Below are positions 25,434-34,051 of a stretch of DNA of 34,051 nt, one piece after another. Below the pieces are notes generated by a model. The model did no database searches and had not been told where the DNA came from. It worked only from the letters and a program-made list of their open reading frames with translations. Positions within the stretch are counted from its first letter, which is position 1. Each line of letters starts with the position of its first letter. The stretch is from NCBI GenBank assembly GCA_021286645.1, contig JAJTBZ010000028.1, forward strand, positions 1-34,051. Reading direction: 5' to 3'. Position numbers and translations under genes: made by a program. This DNA comes from Ignavibacteria bacterium. Its GTDB lineage: Bacteria > Bacteroidota > Ignavibacteria > Ignavibacteriales > Ignavibacteriaceae.

Positions 25434-27560
25434 ATGCAATCCTTGAAAGTCATTTTTGCGGCAATCATCGTAATTTCTGCATCTATAAACCTATCATATG
25501 CCCAATGGAAGACCAATTCTGCCTTCGGTTCATATTCTATTTGCACTACCGGCAATACACTGTTTGCTTCTTTTGGAGATGGCTCTTACCGATTCAAGGG
25601 CGTATATCGCTCTACTGATTTCGGGAAAACCTGGGCTTTTCGATCAAACGGAATACCGCAGAATGCTGAAGTCTCACAAATACTTTCAGATTCGGTGAAT
25701 ACGTATGTTTATACAACGGCAAGCGGGATTTATAAAACGCTGGATAATGGGGAATCGTGGGTTGCAGTCTCTACGGATTCACGACTGGGTAGTGGTGTTT
25801 GCACTGTATTATCCTCATCCATTCTGTTGGTTGCAAAAACCAATGCTATTTTAGTAAGTAAAAATGGCGGGGCTACATGGGATAGCAGTAAGACCGGCCT
25901 TCCAACCGGGTTCACTGTTTCTGGTGCTGTAAGTTATCCTGGTAAGTTTATCATTGGGCTTAATACAAAAGGAATCTATGAATCAACCGACTTTGGCGGA
26001 TCATGGGCAGCCCTGAATACGGGCCTTTCAACTACTACAGGTACAACAGCATTTTTATCTCTGTTCGAAGGAAATCGGCTCTATACCTCAATTAATGACG
26101 GGAAACTATATCAACTGACTTACCCGACCTGGACTGCAATTAATACAACCGGGGTAGGTAACCCTGCCTGTGTAGGCTATTACAGTGGAACTTTATACAC
26201 TGCTGTAGTTAATAGCCCGAAAATCTATTATTCTTTGAATAACGGTTCTTCATGGTCAAATAAAGCTTTAACTACGGATAATAACGTAGCAATATATTCC
26301 TTTTTCCCGCTGAATAAAGCAATGATGATTGCAACGATGCATGGATTGCAAATTAATGGCTTGTATTCAACAACCGACAGGGGGGCAACATTCACACAAT
26401 TATCGAGTGCACCTGTTTCTGATGTCAAATCCATTCTTACATTTCAAAATAATAGATTCCTTACCGGATATTTCATTTCCTATGACAGTTGTAAATCGTG
26501 GTCAACAAGGCAACCGGGTTTAACTTCTGCAATTAATTCAGCGATTAACTTTGGCGATACAGTGCTGGTCGGAATGGCTGGTGGCGGGTCTTTAAATGGC
26601 TGTGTTTATCGCTCAGTTGACGATGGTGCCAACTGGAGTTTTTGTGGAACAGGCTTTACCAATAATAATACCACAGTTGTTGCTCTGGCAAAAATTGGTG
26701 ACCGTGCATTCGCTGCTACCAGCTCAGGAGTTTTTGTATCTACGAATAAGGGCACAAATTGGACGAAAAAGCTTTCGACCTGGGGAGCCAATGCTTTGGC
26801 GGCTAACGATACCTGTATTTTTGCGGCGATTAACAGTTTAGGAGTCGGAGCAGCATTTTCTTCAGATTATGGCCAGTCATGGTTGTCGTTTAATTCGGGA
26901 ATCAATTCGAATGCCAATTCTACAGCCATTGCCTGGTTAAATGGAAAAATTTATTTGGGGACTTATTCGAATGGGATATATATATCATCGGATAATGGGC
27001 ATACATGGGTTTCATCGAATAATGGCTTCCCGACAAATTTTGAAGTGACTTGTCTTTCGGTGATTGGTAATTATATGTTTGCCGGAGTTTATATCGGGAA
27101 CAGTGCGAAGATATATTACAGCAGCACCAATGGTACCACATGGAAGGATTTTAGCGATGGCCTGCCGCTTGTTAACAGAATCCTTTCCATTAAACAATTT
27201 GCTCAGAAAATTTATGCCGCGGCCGGTAATGGCCTGTATTTTTGTGATATAACTGATGTAAGCGGAATTGAAAAAGGACCGGAATCTTCATCTTTGAGAA
27301 CATTTTCGATAGAGCAAAATTATCCAAATCCTTTTAATCCATCTACTGTAATACGGTTTGTTATGCCACAAAGCGGATATGCTACTCTCAGGGTTTATGA
27401 TTTACTCGGAAGAGAAATCAGGTCACTCTTTAATGGATTCGCAACTGCCGGCAGGCATGAAGTACGCTTTAATGCTGAAGGATTGGCCAGTGGAATTTAC
27501 TTATACCGTCTTTCAACTGGTCAGGGTGTCGAATCGCGCAAAATGTTGCTGGAAAAATAG
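25434..27560 (+). CDS. Secreted Asp-box beta-propeller protein with T9SS sorting domain
   Basis: 708 residues. A signal peptide covers 1-23 (cleavage SYA-QW). The body has about eleven Asp-box repeats (SxDxGxTW type) at residues 60, 102, 142, 184, 267, 312, 394, 436, 476, 518 and 563, which fold as blades of a sialidase/Vps10-like propeller. The C-terminal domain from about 622 contains NYPNPFNPSTVIRF and the ASGIYLYRLSTG strand, ending in SRKMLLEK, the mark of T9SS type A cargo. It should be exported through SprA and anchored or released at the cell surface. No catalytic residues of sialidases are evident, so a binding or adhesion role is more likely. A hairpin terminator follows. Confidence 0.92.
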   Translation: MQSLKVIFAAIIVISASINLSYAQWKTNSAFGSYSICTTGNTLFASFGDGSYRFKGVYRSTDFGKTWAFRSNGIPQNAEVSQILSDSVNTYVYTTASGIYKTLDNGESWVAVSTDSRLGSGVCTVLSSSILLVAKTNAILVSKNGGATWDSSKTGLPTGFTVSGAVSYPGKFIIGLNTKGIYESTDFGGSWAALNTGLSTTTGTTAFLSLFEGNRLYTSINDGKLYQLTYPTWTAINTTGVGNPACVGYYSGTLYTAVVNSPKIYYSLNNGSSWSNKALTTDNNVAIYSFFPLNKAMMIATMHGLQINGLYSTTDRGATFTQLSSAPVSDVKSILTFQNNRFLTGYFISYDSCKSWSTRQPGLTSAINSAINFGDTVLVGMAGGGSLNGCVYRSVDDGANWSFCGTGFTNNNTTVVALAKIGDRAFAATSSGVFVSTNKGTNWTKKLSTWGANALAANDTCIFAAINSLGVGAAFSSDYGQSWLSFNSGINSNANSTAIAWLNGKIYLGTYSNGIYISSDNGHTWVSSNNGFPTNFEVTCLSVIGNYMFAGVYIGNSAKIYYSSTNGTTWKDFSDGLPLVNRILSIKQFAQKIYAAAGNGLYFCDITDVSGIEKGPESSSLRTFSIEQNYPNPFNPSTVIRFVMPQSGYATLRVYDLLGREIRSLFNGFATAGRHEVRFNAEGLASGIYLYRLSTGQGVESRKMLLEK

Positions 27561-27594
27561 GAAAGCCGCGCACTTTTGTAAATTTTTAATGGAG

Positions 27595-27623
27595 ACGGGG
27601 TTACTGTTATTGCAGAACCCCGT
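27595..27623 (+). terminator. Possible terminator hairpin after the propeller gene
   Basis: ACGGGGTT (27595-27602) pairs with AACCCCGT (27616-27623) around 13 bases, 34 bases after the stop codon. The following tract (TCATTATTCTTT) is T-rich but interrupted, so the hairpin may be a weak terminator. Confidence 0.5.
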
Positions 27624-27785
27624 TCATTATTCTTTACGATAGGCACTAATAGATAGCCAGTCGGGAATTCTTACGAGACAGCGTCCTTGTGCCGGTGATA
27701 AGAATCCGAATAAGTATTTCATTTATCGTGTGCTTGAACCGGTTTCGGAGTGTCTTTTCAACTTGAGAGGTGTGGTATATACCAA

Positions 27786-27827
27786 ATAGCTCCATTAGGG
27801 CATTCCCTTAATGGAGCTATCTGTTTT
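27786..27827. terminator. Terminator between convergent propeller and M3 peptidase genes
   Basis: ATAGCTCCATTA (27786-27797) pairs with TAATGGAGCTAT (27809-27820) as a perfect 12-bp stem, extended inwards by GGG/CCC with one bulged T. TTTT follows on the plus strand (27824-27827); the minus-strand side has a shorter T tract. It lies 18 bases after the M3 peptidase stop on its strand. Confidence 0.75.
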
Positions 27828-27844
27828 AAATTAGAAGCTATTCA

Positions 27845-29947
27845 TTAAAAAAGTCCGCGAGATTTCAGTAGTGCATCTACTTTTGGTTCTCTGCCACGGA
27901 ATCTTTTAAACATTTCATTTAAATCGTCGCTACCGCCTTTTGAAAGAATATTATTACGGAATGATTGAGCAGTGGCCCCGTCAAAAATTCCTTTTTCTTC
28001 AAACGCGCTGAAAGCATCGGCATCGAGTATTGCAGACCATAAATAGCTGTAATAACCGGCTTCATAGCCCCATGTAGCGATATGAATGAAATTTGTTGTC
28101 ATATAGCGTGGTAATATCTCCGGAATAAGTCCCATTTTTTTCATGGAATTCTTCTCGAATTTTGCTATATCCAGGTCCTTGGCGTTCGTAAGCACGTGCC
28201 AGTCCATATCAAGAATAGAAGCAGCAATGTACTCGAGAGTTTCGAATCCCTGATTAAAGTACTGGGCATTTTTGATTTTTTCAATCAGATTATCAGGAAT
28301 AACTTCGCCTGTTTTGTAATGTTTCGCGTACATTTTCAGTACTTCTGCTTTCATTGCCCATTTCTCCATTATCTGAGAGGGGAGTTCAACAAAATCAGAG
28401 GGAACATTTGCTGCACTTGGGTAATGCACGTTTTGGAATAAACCATGCAGGCCATGGCCAAATTCATGGAATAGTGTGCGGACCTCATCTTCACTTAACA
28501 GGGCCGGTTTATCACCGGTTGGTTTCGAGAAATTACCCACATTGTAAATAACAGGGCTAACCGCGTTACCGTCGATATTGGATTGGTCGCGAAGTGCTCC
28601 GCACCAGGCACCGTTTACTTTACTTTCACGCGGAAAATAATCGGTGTAAAGAATACCAAGATGTTTTCCATCAGCTTCTTTTACTTCAAACACTTTTACA
28701 TCAGGATGATATAGCTGAATATCGCTGCGCTCCGTGAACTGTAAGCCATATAATTTGCCGGCCACGGCAAATGCACCCTGTAATACATTCTCTAATTTGA
28801 AATAAGGACGAATCATTTCCTCATCGAGGGCATATTTCTCTTTTTTTACCTTTTCAGAGTAGAACCACCAGTCCCAAGGTGCAATTTTAAATTTCTTGCC
28901 TTCTTTATCAACTATTTTTTGCATTTCTGCAACTTCAGCTTTCGCATGCTTCACGGTTGGTTTCCACATATCGTGAAGGAATTTTTCTACTTTTTCAGGA
29001 GTTTTTGCCATTTTCCGGGAAACAACAAAAGCTGCGTAATTCTTATATCCCAGCAATTTTGCTTTTTCAATACGAAGAGTAAGGATTTTCTTAAAAATTG
29101 CCTTATTGTCTAATTCATCATTATTATTGCCACGATTCATGTATGCCTTATACATCTTCTCGCGGAGATCGCGATTCTCTGCATATTGCAAGAAGGGTAG
29201 TAAGGTGGGTTTATCGATAGTAAAAATCCACTTATTCGTCAAATTCTTAGCTTTTGCTTTTTCAGCTGCAGGTTGAATCGAAGTTTCCGGAAGTCCTGCG
29301 AGATCTTCCTTCTTACTCACTACCAGTTCAAATTTGGAATTTTCTTTACGAACGTTATCGCCAAATTTTAAGACAACCGAGGACATCTCTTCATTAATCT
29401 TGCGAAGTTTGGCTTTTTTAGCTTCGGTAAGATTTGCACCGCTGCGAACAAAATCGAGGTAATAATTCTCTAAAACCATTTTTTGCTCAGTCGTCAGGTG
29501 CAGTTTATCTTTTTCGGCATAAATAACTTTTACGCGCTTAAATAATGCTTCGTTAAGGTAAATATCGTCACTGTGCTTGGCCAGGAGTGCACCGCTCTCT
29601 TCGGCTATTTTCTGCATATCATCATTTGTATTAGCAGAACTCAGGTGCCCGAATACACGGCTGACTTTTGTCAATAGCGCGCCGCTTTTTTCCATAGCAA
29701 CTACCGTATTCTCAAAGGTCGGTTTTTCTTTGTTGTTTACGATGGCTTCAATTTCAGCTTTTTGCTCTTTCATTCCCTGAAGGAATGCCGGCATATAGTG
29801 CTCAAGCTTTATTTCTGAAAAAGGCGGTGTGCCAAAGGGGGTGTTCCATTGTTTAAAGAACGGATTATCATCCATCATTGTATATGCCATAGTACTTGTT
29901 AAACATAATAACAGGAACGGCAAAAATAGCGAAAGTTTTCGGAACAT
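27845..29947 (-). CDS. Exported M3 family metallopeptidase (Dcp / oligopeptidase A-like)
   Basis: 700 residues. It begins with a signal peptide (about 22 residues, MFRKLSLFLPFLLLCLTSTM), so the enzyme is periplasmic or lipid-anchored rather than cytoplasmic like E. coli Dcp. The zinc site is H494-E-F-G-H498 with the third ligand E521 in DFVELPSQ. The family GHGLHGLFQNVHYPSAANV block follows. Members cut short peptides, often removing dipeptides or processing signal-peptide fragments. The start ATG has GGAGT upstream on the minus strand. An LLLC sequence in the signal region makes lipoprotein anchoring possible but it is not a standard lipobox. It is complete and probably has its own promoter because a terminator separates it from the M16 gene. 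Confidence 0.94.
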   Translation of the reverse strand: MFRKLSLFLPFLLLCLTSTMAYTMMDDNPFFKQWNTPFGTPPFSEIKLEHYMPAFLQGMKEQKAEIEAIVNNKEKPTFENTVVAMEKSGALLTKVSRVFGHLSSANTNDDMQKIAEESGALLAKHSDDIYLNEALFKRVKVIYAEKDKLHLTTEQKMVLENYYLDFVRSGANLTEAKKAKLRKINEEMSSVVLKFGDNVRKENSKFELVVSKKEDLAGLPETSIQPAAEKAKAKNLTNKWIFTIDKPTLLPFLQYAENRDLREKMYKAYMNRGNNNDELDNKAIFKKILTLRIEKAKLLGYKNYAAFVVSRKMAKTPEKVEKFLHDMWKPTVKHAKAEVAEMQKIVDKEGKKFKIAPWDWWFYSEKVKKEKYALDEEMIRPYFKLENVLQGAFAVAGKLYGLQFTERSDIQLYHPDVKVFEVKEADGKHLGILYTDYFPRESKVNGAWCGALRDQSNIDGNAVSPVIYNVGNFSKPTGDKPALLSEDEVRTLFHEFGHGLHGLFQNVHYPSAANVPSDFVELPSQIMEKWAMKAEVLKMYAKHYKTGEVIPDNLIEKIKNAQYFNQGFETLEYIAASILDMDWHVLTNAKDLDIAKFEKNSMKKMGLIPEILPRYMTTNFIHIATWGYEAGYYSYLWSAILDADAFSAFEEKGIFDGATAQSFRNNILSKGGSDDLNEMFKRFRGREPKVDALLKSRGLF

Positions 29948-30152
29948 TGTTTACTCCTGATTGTGAATATAAATATGAATAGTATTCATAACTTTAAAAA
30001 AATCGATTATTGTATCTTAAACACTCATCCGGTCTGACCGAAATACATAATTCCATTAGTGTAACTTGGCAAAAAAATACCAGAGAAACAAAAAAAACGC
30101 GTCATTCAGCAGGGTGTAATGCCACTCATCGAAAATAAAATTGCCCAAAAAT

Positions 30153-30182
30153 CAAAAAAAAACCGCTCAATCGAGCGGTTTT
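30153..30182 (-). terminator. Intrinsic terminator of the M16 peptidase gene
   Basis: On the minus strand AAAACCGCTC pairs with GAGCGGTTTT (10-bp stem, 4-base loop, 30159-30182), followed by a run of T residues (the A-run 30154-30160 on the plus strand). It starts 22 bases after the M16 stop codon and separates it from the M3 gene. Confidence 0.92.
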
Positions 30183-30203
30183 AAAATAGTTCATTCAGCT
30201 ACA

Positions 30204-33191
30204 TCATTTTTTGAGTGGTTCAACAGCCTTGAATAATGAGCTATTTGCTTTAATTTTTTCTTCGTTACCATAAACGCAGAGTGCGTTTTGATCAAGAATG
30301 TTCTTAATAATGTTTACATATCCTTTAACATCGCTTTCTGTTGTGCTGAGGATTTGATCCCTGTTTTTCTGTAAATCAGCTTCAGTAGTACCCTCCAGGT
30401 AATACCGGAGAGCTGTATTTCCTTTTTGCATTGGGGTTAGAGGCCTGTCAACATCTGCGATAGTGCCAATAATATATCGGGTCATATCTTTATCATCGAT
30501 ATGCAATGATTCCAGATATTTGGGTATACCGTTGTAGTTGGTAACTGTTTCGCTCAGGTTTGGATCCCTGTAAGAAGCAAAGTATATGTTACCGGTTGGG
30601 AAAAATCCACTAAATCCGCCGTAAGCGCCACCAATTACCCGCAATTGAGTTTGAAGGTAATCGGTAGAAAGAACCTGTTCGAGCACTTTCATTTTTCCGC
30701 TCCATTCAGCAGAAGGATTTTGCAATTTCCCGATGCGTATTACATACTGTACTTTTGAGCCGGTTAAAAAGCCTTCATTCTTCACCGAATACTCGAGCTT
30801 CCAGTTTTGTAGTGCCGGTTTTAATTCCGGGAGTTTTGATAACGAAGCGCCGAGAGATTTTTCAATTTTCATGTAATCTCCTTCAGCGCAATTAATTGAT
30901 ATCATCATATTACCGCGTGAAAATAACGATTGTGCAATATTTTCTAAAATCGCTGCAATTTCTGCTCTACGCGAATCAAAATTTGCAGTAAGCTCTGAAA
31001 TAAAGCGATAATATTCAATCCCGCTGGTTTTTTCATTAAATACACCCGAGTGTGAAACATAAGAAGAAGCGCGGGTTAAAGCTGGTGAAAAACCATCCTG
31101 TTTAAGTTGACCTTCCAAACGAGCCTGTAATCTGATCAAAATATCTTTAAGCCGGGCGGTATCCCTAAAGTTGGTCTGCGATATTATTTCGTACATCAAA
31201 TCAGCCAGCTTATCTGTTTTTACATTCATAGCCCTGCCATCCACAATAAACTTAGGCAATAACTGATTATCATCAAGTTTACCGTAATAGCAATTAACCA
31301 ATGCTGAAATACCACCTGTATGAATGCTAATTTCTTTATCGAGATCGCCATAGGTGTAATTTTTGGTGTTCTGGCTTCCTAAAACATTGCTCAGTAGGGA
31401 AGCATACGGCAGGTATTTTTCATCAATAGCTCGTAAATCGAACAGTAGACGGGCATATACTACATTATTTGTGAATTCTTTATGAAAAACAGCCGGGGCC
31501 GCAGCAATAGTTTTATTTTCTACAGCGTAAAAAGTTGCTTTGGGATTAATATCAGAGCGGGTTAACAGTGGCATAGTAGCAAGGGCTTCTGGTGTATCTT
31601 CGCGCTTCTGATATTCAATTAATTCTTTTGTTTCAGCAACTAGTTTATTGATTTGATCCTGGGATAAACTGTTTTTATAATTCGTCAATTTTGCAGATGT
31701 TCTTGCTGCAATTTCTTTTTCCAAGCCTGCTTTTGGTTCCAAAACCAGGTATGCCGCGTGCGTATTCTGTAAAATCTCGGTCTTTAATATTGTTTCCATA
31801 TAATTAGAAGTTAAAGACGATTTTACTTTTTGTAGCGGTTTTTCATATTCCAATGTTAAAAAGGGGTCATCCGCAAAGAACCAGCCTGGTAATACCTGGA
31901 AATTATAATTGATTCCTTTCTGGGCATCGTTACCTTCGCGCAAAGAAAACTCAACCTTATTAATTGCGCCTTCCAATGCTTTTTTGTCGAAACCCCTGGC
32001 GATAATATTTTTTATTGTAGCAGTTACAATTTCCTTAAACTTTGGCATGTCTTCAGGGTTTGCATTCGTTACCGTTATAGAGAAAACATTCTGCTGCAAT
32101 TCGTCAACAGAAGCACTGACATCCTGCCCGATACCGGCTTCCTGTAATGCCAAACGAATTGGAGCTGCTTCCTGATTAACCAATAAATCGCATAAAATAT
32201 TCAACGCCATTGTTGTAGCCCTGTCAGCATTTTTACCCGCGACTACAGCGTACGAAAGATAGGTTTGTCCCTTTACATCACTACCTTCGGTAACCGGGTA
32301 GTACGTGTGCAGGTTTTTAACTTCACCGAGAGGTTTTTGAAGTGGGAAAATTTCAGGACGCTTTGCTTTACCAAATTCTGATAAGTACTCCTTATCAATA
32401 AAAGCAAGCTCCTGCTTCAAATCGCCATTACCGTATAAGAATATGTGCCCGTTAACAGGGTGGTAGTATTTTTGATGAAATTTTGCGAACATTTCTTTCG
32501 TTAAACCCGGAATAGACGTGGGGTAACCGCCGGAACACCACTTATAACCATTATCTGGGAACAGATTTTTATAGAGAATATAACTTAGTTCCCGTTGCGG
32601 ATCAGAAAACGCGCCCTTCATTTCATTAAAAACCACACCTTTGTACGTGATTTCCTCTCCCGGACTGTTTAGTTCATGATGCCAGCCTTCTTGTTTCAAG
32701 ACACGGTCATCGGTCTTAAACAATGGATGAAGAACCGCATCCAAGTAAATACCCATAAGGTTGAAATAATCTTTATCATTAATACTCGCGAACGGAAAAC
32801 ATGTGAAATCGTTTCCCGTAAATGCGTTCATATAGGTATTTAATGAGCCCTTTGACAGGATATCAAACGGACTTTTAACCGGATATTTAGCTGAACCGTT
32901 TAGAACAGAGTGTTCCATGATATGCGGTGTTCCGCAATCAGATTCGGGATCGGTTTTAAACCCGATACTAAACGTTTTATTGGGGTCGTTATTAGCAATT
33001 TTAAAGAGCCGCGCGCCACTTTTAACATGCTCAAAATAATAACAATCGGCATTAACTTCCTTTACAAATTTCCTCTGTAGAAGTTTAAATCCCGAATAAA
33101 CTTCACCTATCTGATATTCGTCTTTTGTTTGCGCGTGTATCAGCAGGGGAATGAGAACTGCAAAAGCAAATAATTGATAGAATAGCCTCAT
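30204..33191 (-). CDS. Exported M16C (presequence protease/PreP-like) metallopeptidase
   Basis: 995 residues, the usual size for the one-chain, four-domain PreP/M16C family. A signal peptide precedes a likely cleavage site at IHA-Q (residue 20). The inverted zinc motif HIMEH gives H90, E93 and H94; E190 in GVVFNEMKGAFSDP is the third ligand. These enzymes degrade free peptides up to about 65 residues inside a closed chamber. Here the target would be peptides in the periplasm. I start it at 33191, because GGAG lies at the right distance upstream; an in-frame ATG at 33206 is 15 bases earlier and is itself part of that ribosome-binding region. It is followed by a strong terminator. Confidence 0.95.
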   Translation of the reverse strand: MRLFYQLFAFAVLIPLLIHAQTKDEYQIGEVYSGFKLLQRKFVKEVNADCYYFEHVKSGARLFKIANNDPNKTFSIGFKTDPESDCGTPHIMEHSVLNGSAKYPVKSPFDILSKGSLNTYMNAFTGNDFTCFPFASINDKDYFNLMGIYLDAVLHPLFKTDDRVLKQEGWHHELNSPGEEITYKGVVFNEMKGAFSDPQRELSYILYKNLFPDNGYKWCSGGYPTSIPGLTKEMFAKFHQKYYHPVNGHIFLYGNGDLKQELAFIDKEYLSEFGKAKRPEIFPLQKPLGEVKNLHTYYPVTEGSDVKGQTYLSYAVVAGKNADRATTMALNILCDLLVNQEAAPIRLALQEAGIGQDVSASVDELQQNVFSITVTNANPEDMPKFKEIVTATIKNIIARGFDKKALEGAINKVEFSLREGNDAQKGINYNFQVLPGWFFADDPFLTLEYEKPLQKVKSSLTSNYMETILKTEILQNTHAAYLVLEPKAGLEKEIAARTSAKLTNYKNSLSQDQINKLVAETKELIEYQKREDTPEALATMPLLTRSDINPKATFYAVENKTIAAAPAVFHKEFTNNVVYARLLFDLRAIDEKYLPYASLLSNVLGSQNTKNYTYGDLDKEISIHTGGISALVNCYYGKLDDNQLLPKFIVDGRAMNVKTDKLADLMYEIISQTNFRDTARLKDILIRLQARLEGQLKQDGFSPALTRASSYVSHSGVFNEKTSGIEYYRFISELTANFDSRRAEIAAILENIAQSLFSRGNMMISINCAEGDYMKIEKSLGASLSKLPELKPALQNWKLEYSVKNEGFLTGSKVQYVIRIGKLQNPSAEWSGKMKVLEQVLSTDYLQTQLRVIGGAYGGFSGFFPTGNIYFASYRDPNLSETVTNYNGIPKYLESLHIDDKDMTRYIIGTIADVDRPLTPMQKGNTALRYYLEGTTEADLQKNRDQILSTTESDVKGYVNIIKNILDQNALCVYGNEEKIKANSSLFKAVEPLKK

Positions 33192-33206
33192 AATATCTCC
33201 ATTCAT

Positions 33207-33839
33207 TTGAAAAAAATGTATTTAGCGGCAACTAAACACAAAAATCAGTATCAATTTTAGATAGATTGGCAGTATATTCAAAAAATAATTCCTTGAAAGG
33301 CAAATTATACCCGTGAACGGTAAGAATAGGGAATTTTGTTCAAACATGGTAAGAGAAAAAGAGAAATAATTGAGCAAAAAGAACTCAATAACCGGTTGAT
33401 ATGATATATATATGAATTGTACCTATGGAAATATGTGCATTTGTCACCTTGTCACGGGAAAATGTGAAAAACTTTTGGATATTATCGATTAAAGTTTGCT
33501 TTTGAAAATAATTATAAATATTTTTATAATTATTGTGAAAAAGTATCTATGGTATTTTTTCAGGTCTGGCTTACGTACCAGATAAAGTTAAATAATGCAG
33601 CGATCAGGACACAAATATAAATTGGTTACCCGGTGATTAGACAATGCAACATTTTATACTACAATACTTTAACCTGCCGCATCAAGGAAGGTCGATAAGA
33701 TGATGGAAAACACCTTACGATGTTCTTTACCGTGTTCCTGTATGGCTAATGATCTCGCTTCGTTCAGAAATTGTTCGATAAACAAATACTATCCAAAAAC
33801 AAAAAATAAACACATTAACTTCAATTCTTCGGAGGTTTT
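33207..33839. other. 633-base divergent intergenic region
   Basis: No long open frame or RNA gene is recognised. It holds a 12-bp perfect AT-only inverted repeat (33507-33534), a TTGTCACC/TTGTCACG tandem near 33440-33456, a short TCTGG/CCAGA hairpin near 33565-33582, and a 47-codon open frame at 33700-33843. It must contain promoters for both flanking genes; I could not place them with confidence. Confidence 0.6.
33507..33534. repeat. 12-bp AT-only palindrome
   Basis: AATAATTATAAA at 33507-33518 is exactly complementary to TTTATAATTATT at 33523-33534, with a 4-base loop. It could extrude as a cruciform or be a regulator site, but AT-only repeats also arise by chance in such DNA. Confidence 0.5.
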
Positions 33840-34051
33840 ATGAAGAAATTGCTAATACTATTTGTACTCTTATGTACTGTATGGCTTAGCGCTCAGACAA
33901 ACCCTGGGACACCGTTAACACTACCGGTATCGCAGGATTTCTCCGGTTTAGCCTGGACCGCGACTGCTCTCCCTACCGGTTGGTCCGGTTGGAAAGTGGG
34001 TACTGCGGCTACAACATCATTTAACCTGGGTTTTAGCTCTGGTTCTGCTGA
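33840..34051 (+). CDS. Exported protein, N-terminal part (3' end outside window)
   Basis: 70 codons are visible from the ATG at 33840, which has a strong GGAGG five bases upstream. Residues 1-18 form a signal peptide (MKKLLILFVLLCTVWLSA, cleavage before QTNPG). The mature start is rich in Thr, Ser, Gly and Trp (TALPTGWSGWKVG), of the kind found at the start of T9SS cargo or other surface beta-sandwich proteins in this group. Whether a sorting domain is present cannot be seen. The function is unknown. Confidence 0.85.
   Translation, partial: MKKLLILFVLLCTVWLSAQTNPGTPLTLPVSQDFSGLAWTATALPTGWSGWKVGTAATTSFNLGFSSGSA

Noticed and set aside
1-34051. CRISPR arrays, insertion sequences, prophage or toxin-antitoxin genes
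   Set aside because: No regularly spaced repeats, transposase, integrase or known toxin-antitoxin signature was seen on either strand.

Overview
The window most likely comes from a member of the Bacteroidota/Ignavibacteriota/Kapabacteria side of the FCB group. Three things support this: a giant SprA-type type IX secretion (T9SS) translocon gene, a secreted beta-propeller protein ending in the NYPNPFNPST sorting domain typical of Ignavibacteria-like lineages, and a complete-looking menaquinone gene run. Base composition is moderately AT-rich throughout. I see no rRNA, tRNA, insertion sequence, phage gene or CRISPR array. The genus cannot be fixed from the sequence alone.

Layout. 1-1190: the 3' end of an acetyl-CoA hydrolase/CoA-transferase gene, then a PPP-family metallophosphoesterase. 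1327-8337: sprA. 8522-19134: a tightly packed same-strand run, probably one transcription unit or a few nested ones. It holds dacB (PBP4), a menH-like hydrolase, menB, menA, menC, menE, a metallo-beta-lactamase-fold hydrolase, a small Rieske protein, queG, an unrecognised 300-codon gene and trxB, and it ends at a strong hairpin terminator (19139-19171). 19176-20389 (minus): a two-gene unit of a 74-aa protein and a 326-aa FIST-like protein, both uncharacterised. 20581-21744: yqhD-type NADPH aldehyde reductase with its own terminator. 21827-22600 (minus): polytopic membrane protein of unknown role. 22802-24963: a secreted MetX-like alpha/beta hydrolase and dinB. 25434-27560: secreted Asp-box propeller with a T9SS C-terminal domain. 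27845-33191 (minus): two exported metallopeptidases (M3 and M16C/PreP-like). 33840-end: start of another exported protein.

How the genes fit together. MenH, MenB, MenA, MenC and MenE cover the steps from SEPHCHC to demethylmenaquinone; menF and menD are not in the window. SprA is the outer-membrane export channel for T9SS cargo, and the 25434-27560 protein carries the tag for that route. The two exported peptidases would degrade peptides in the envelope. QueG matures queuosine in tRNA. The small Rieske protein and TrxB nearby are redox proteins that could supply electrons, but this is inference.

Most of the window is ordinary housekeeping and envelope biology. I do not see a convincing new multi-gene system. 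The best leads are the FIST-like two-gene unit, the orphan gene between queG and trxB, the MBL/Rieske pair in the men run, a four-half-site TACAAA array before the secreted MetX-like hydrolase, and several sizeable inverted repeats in the intergenic regions.
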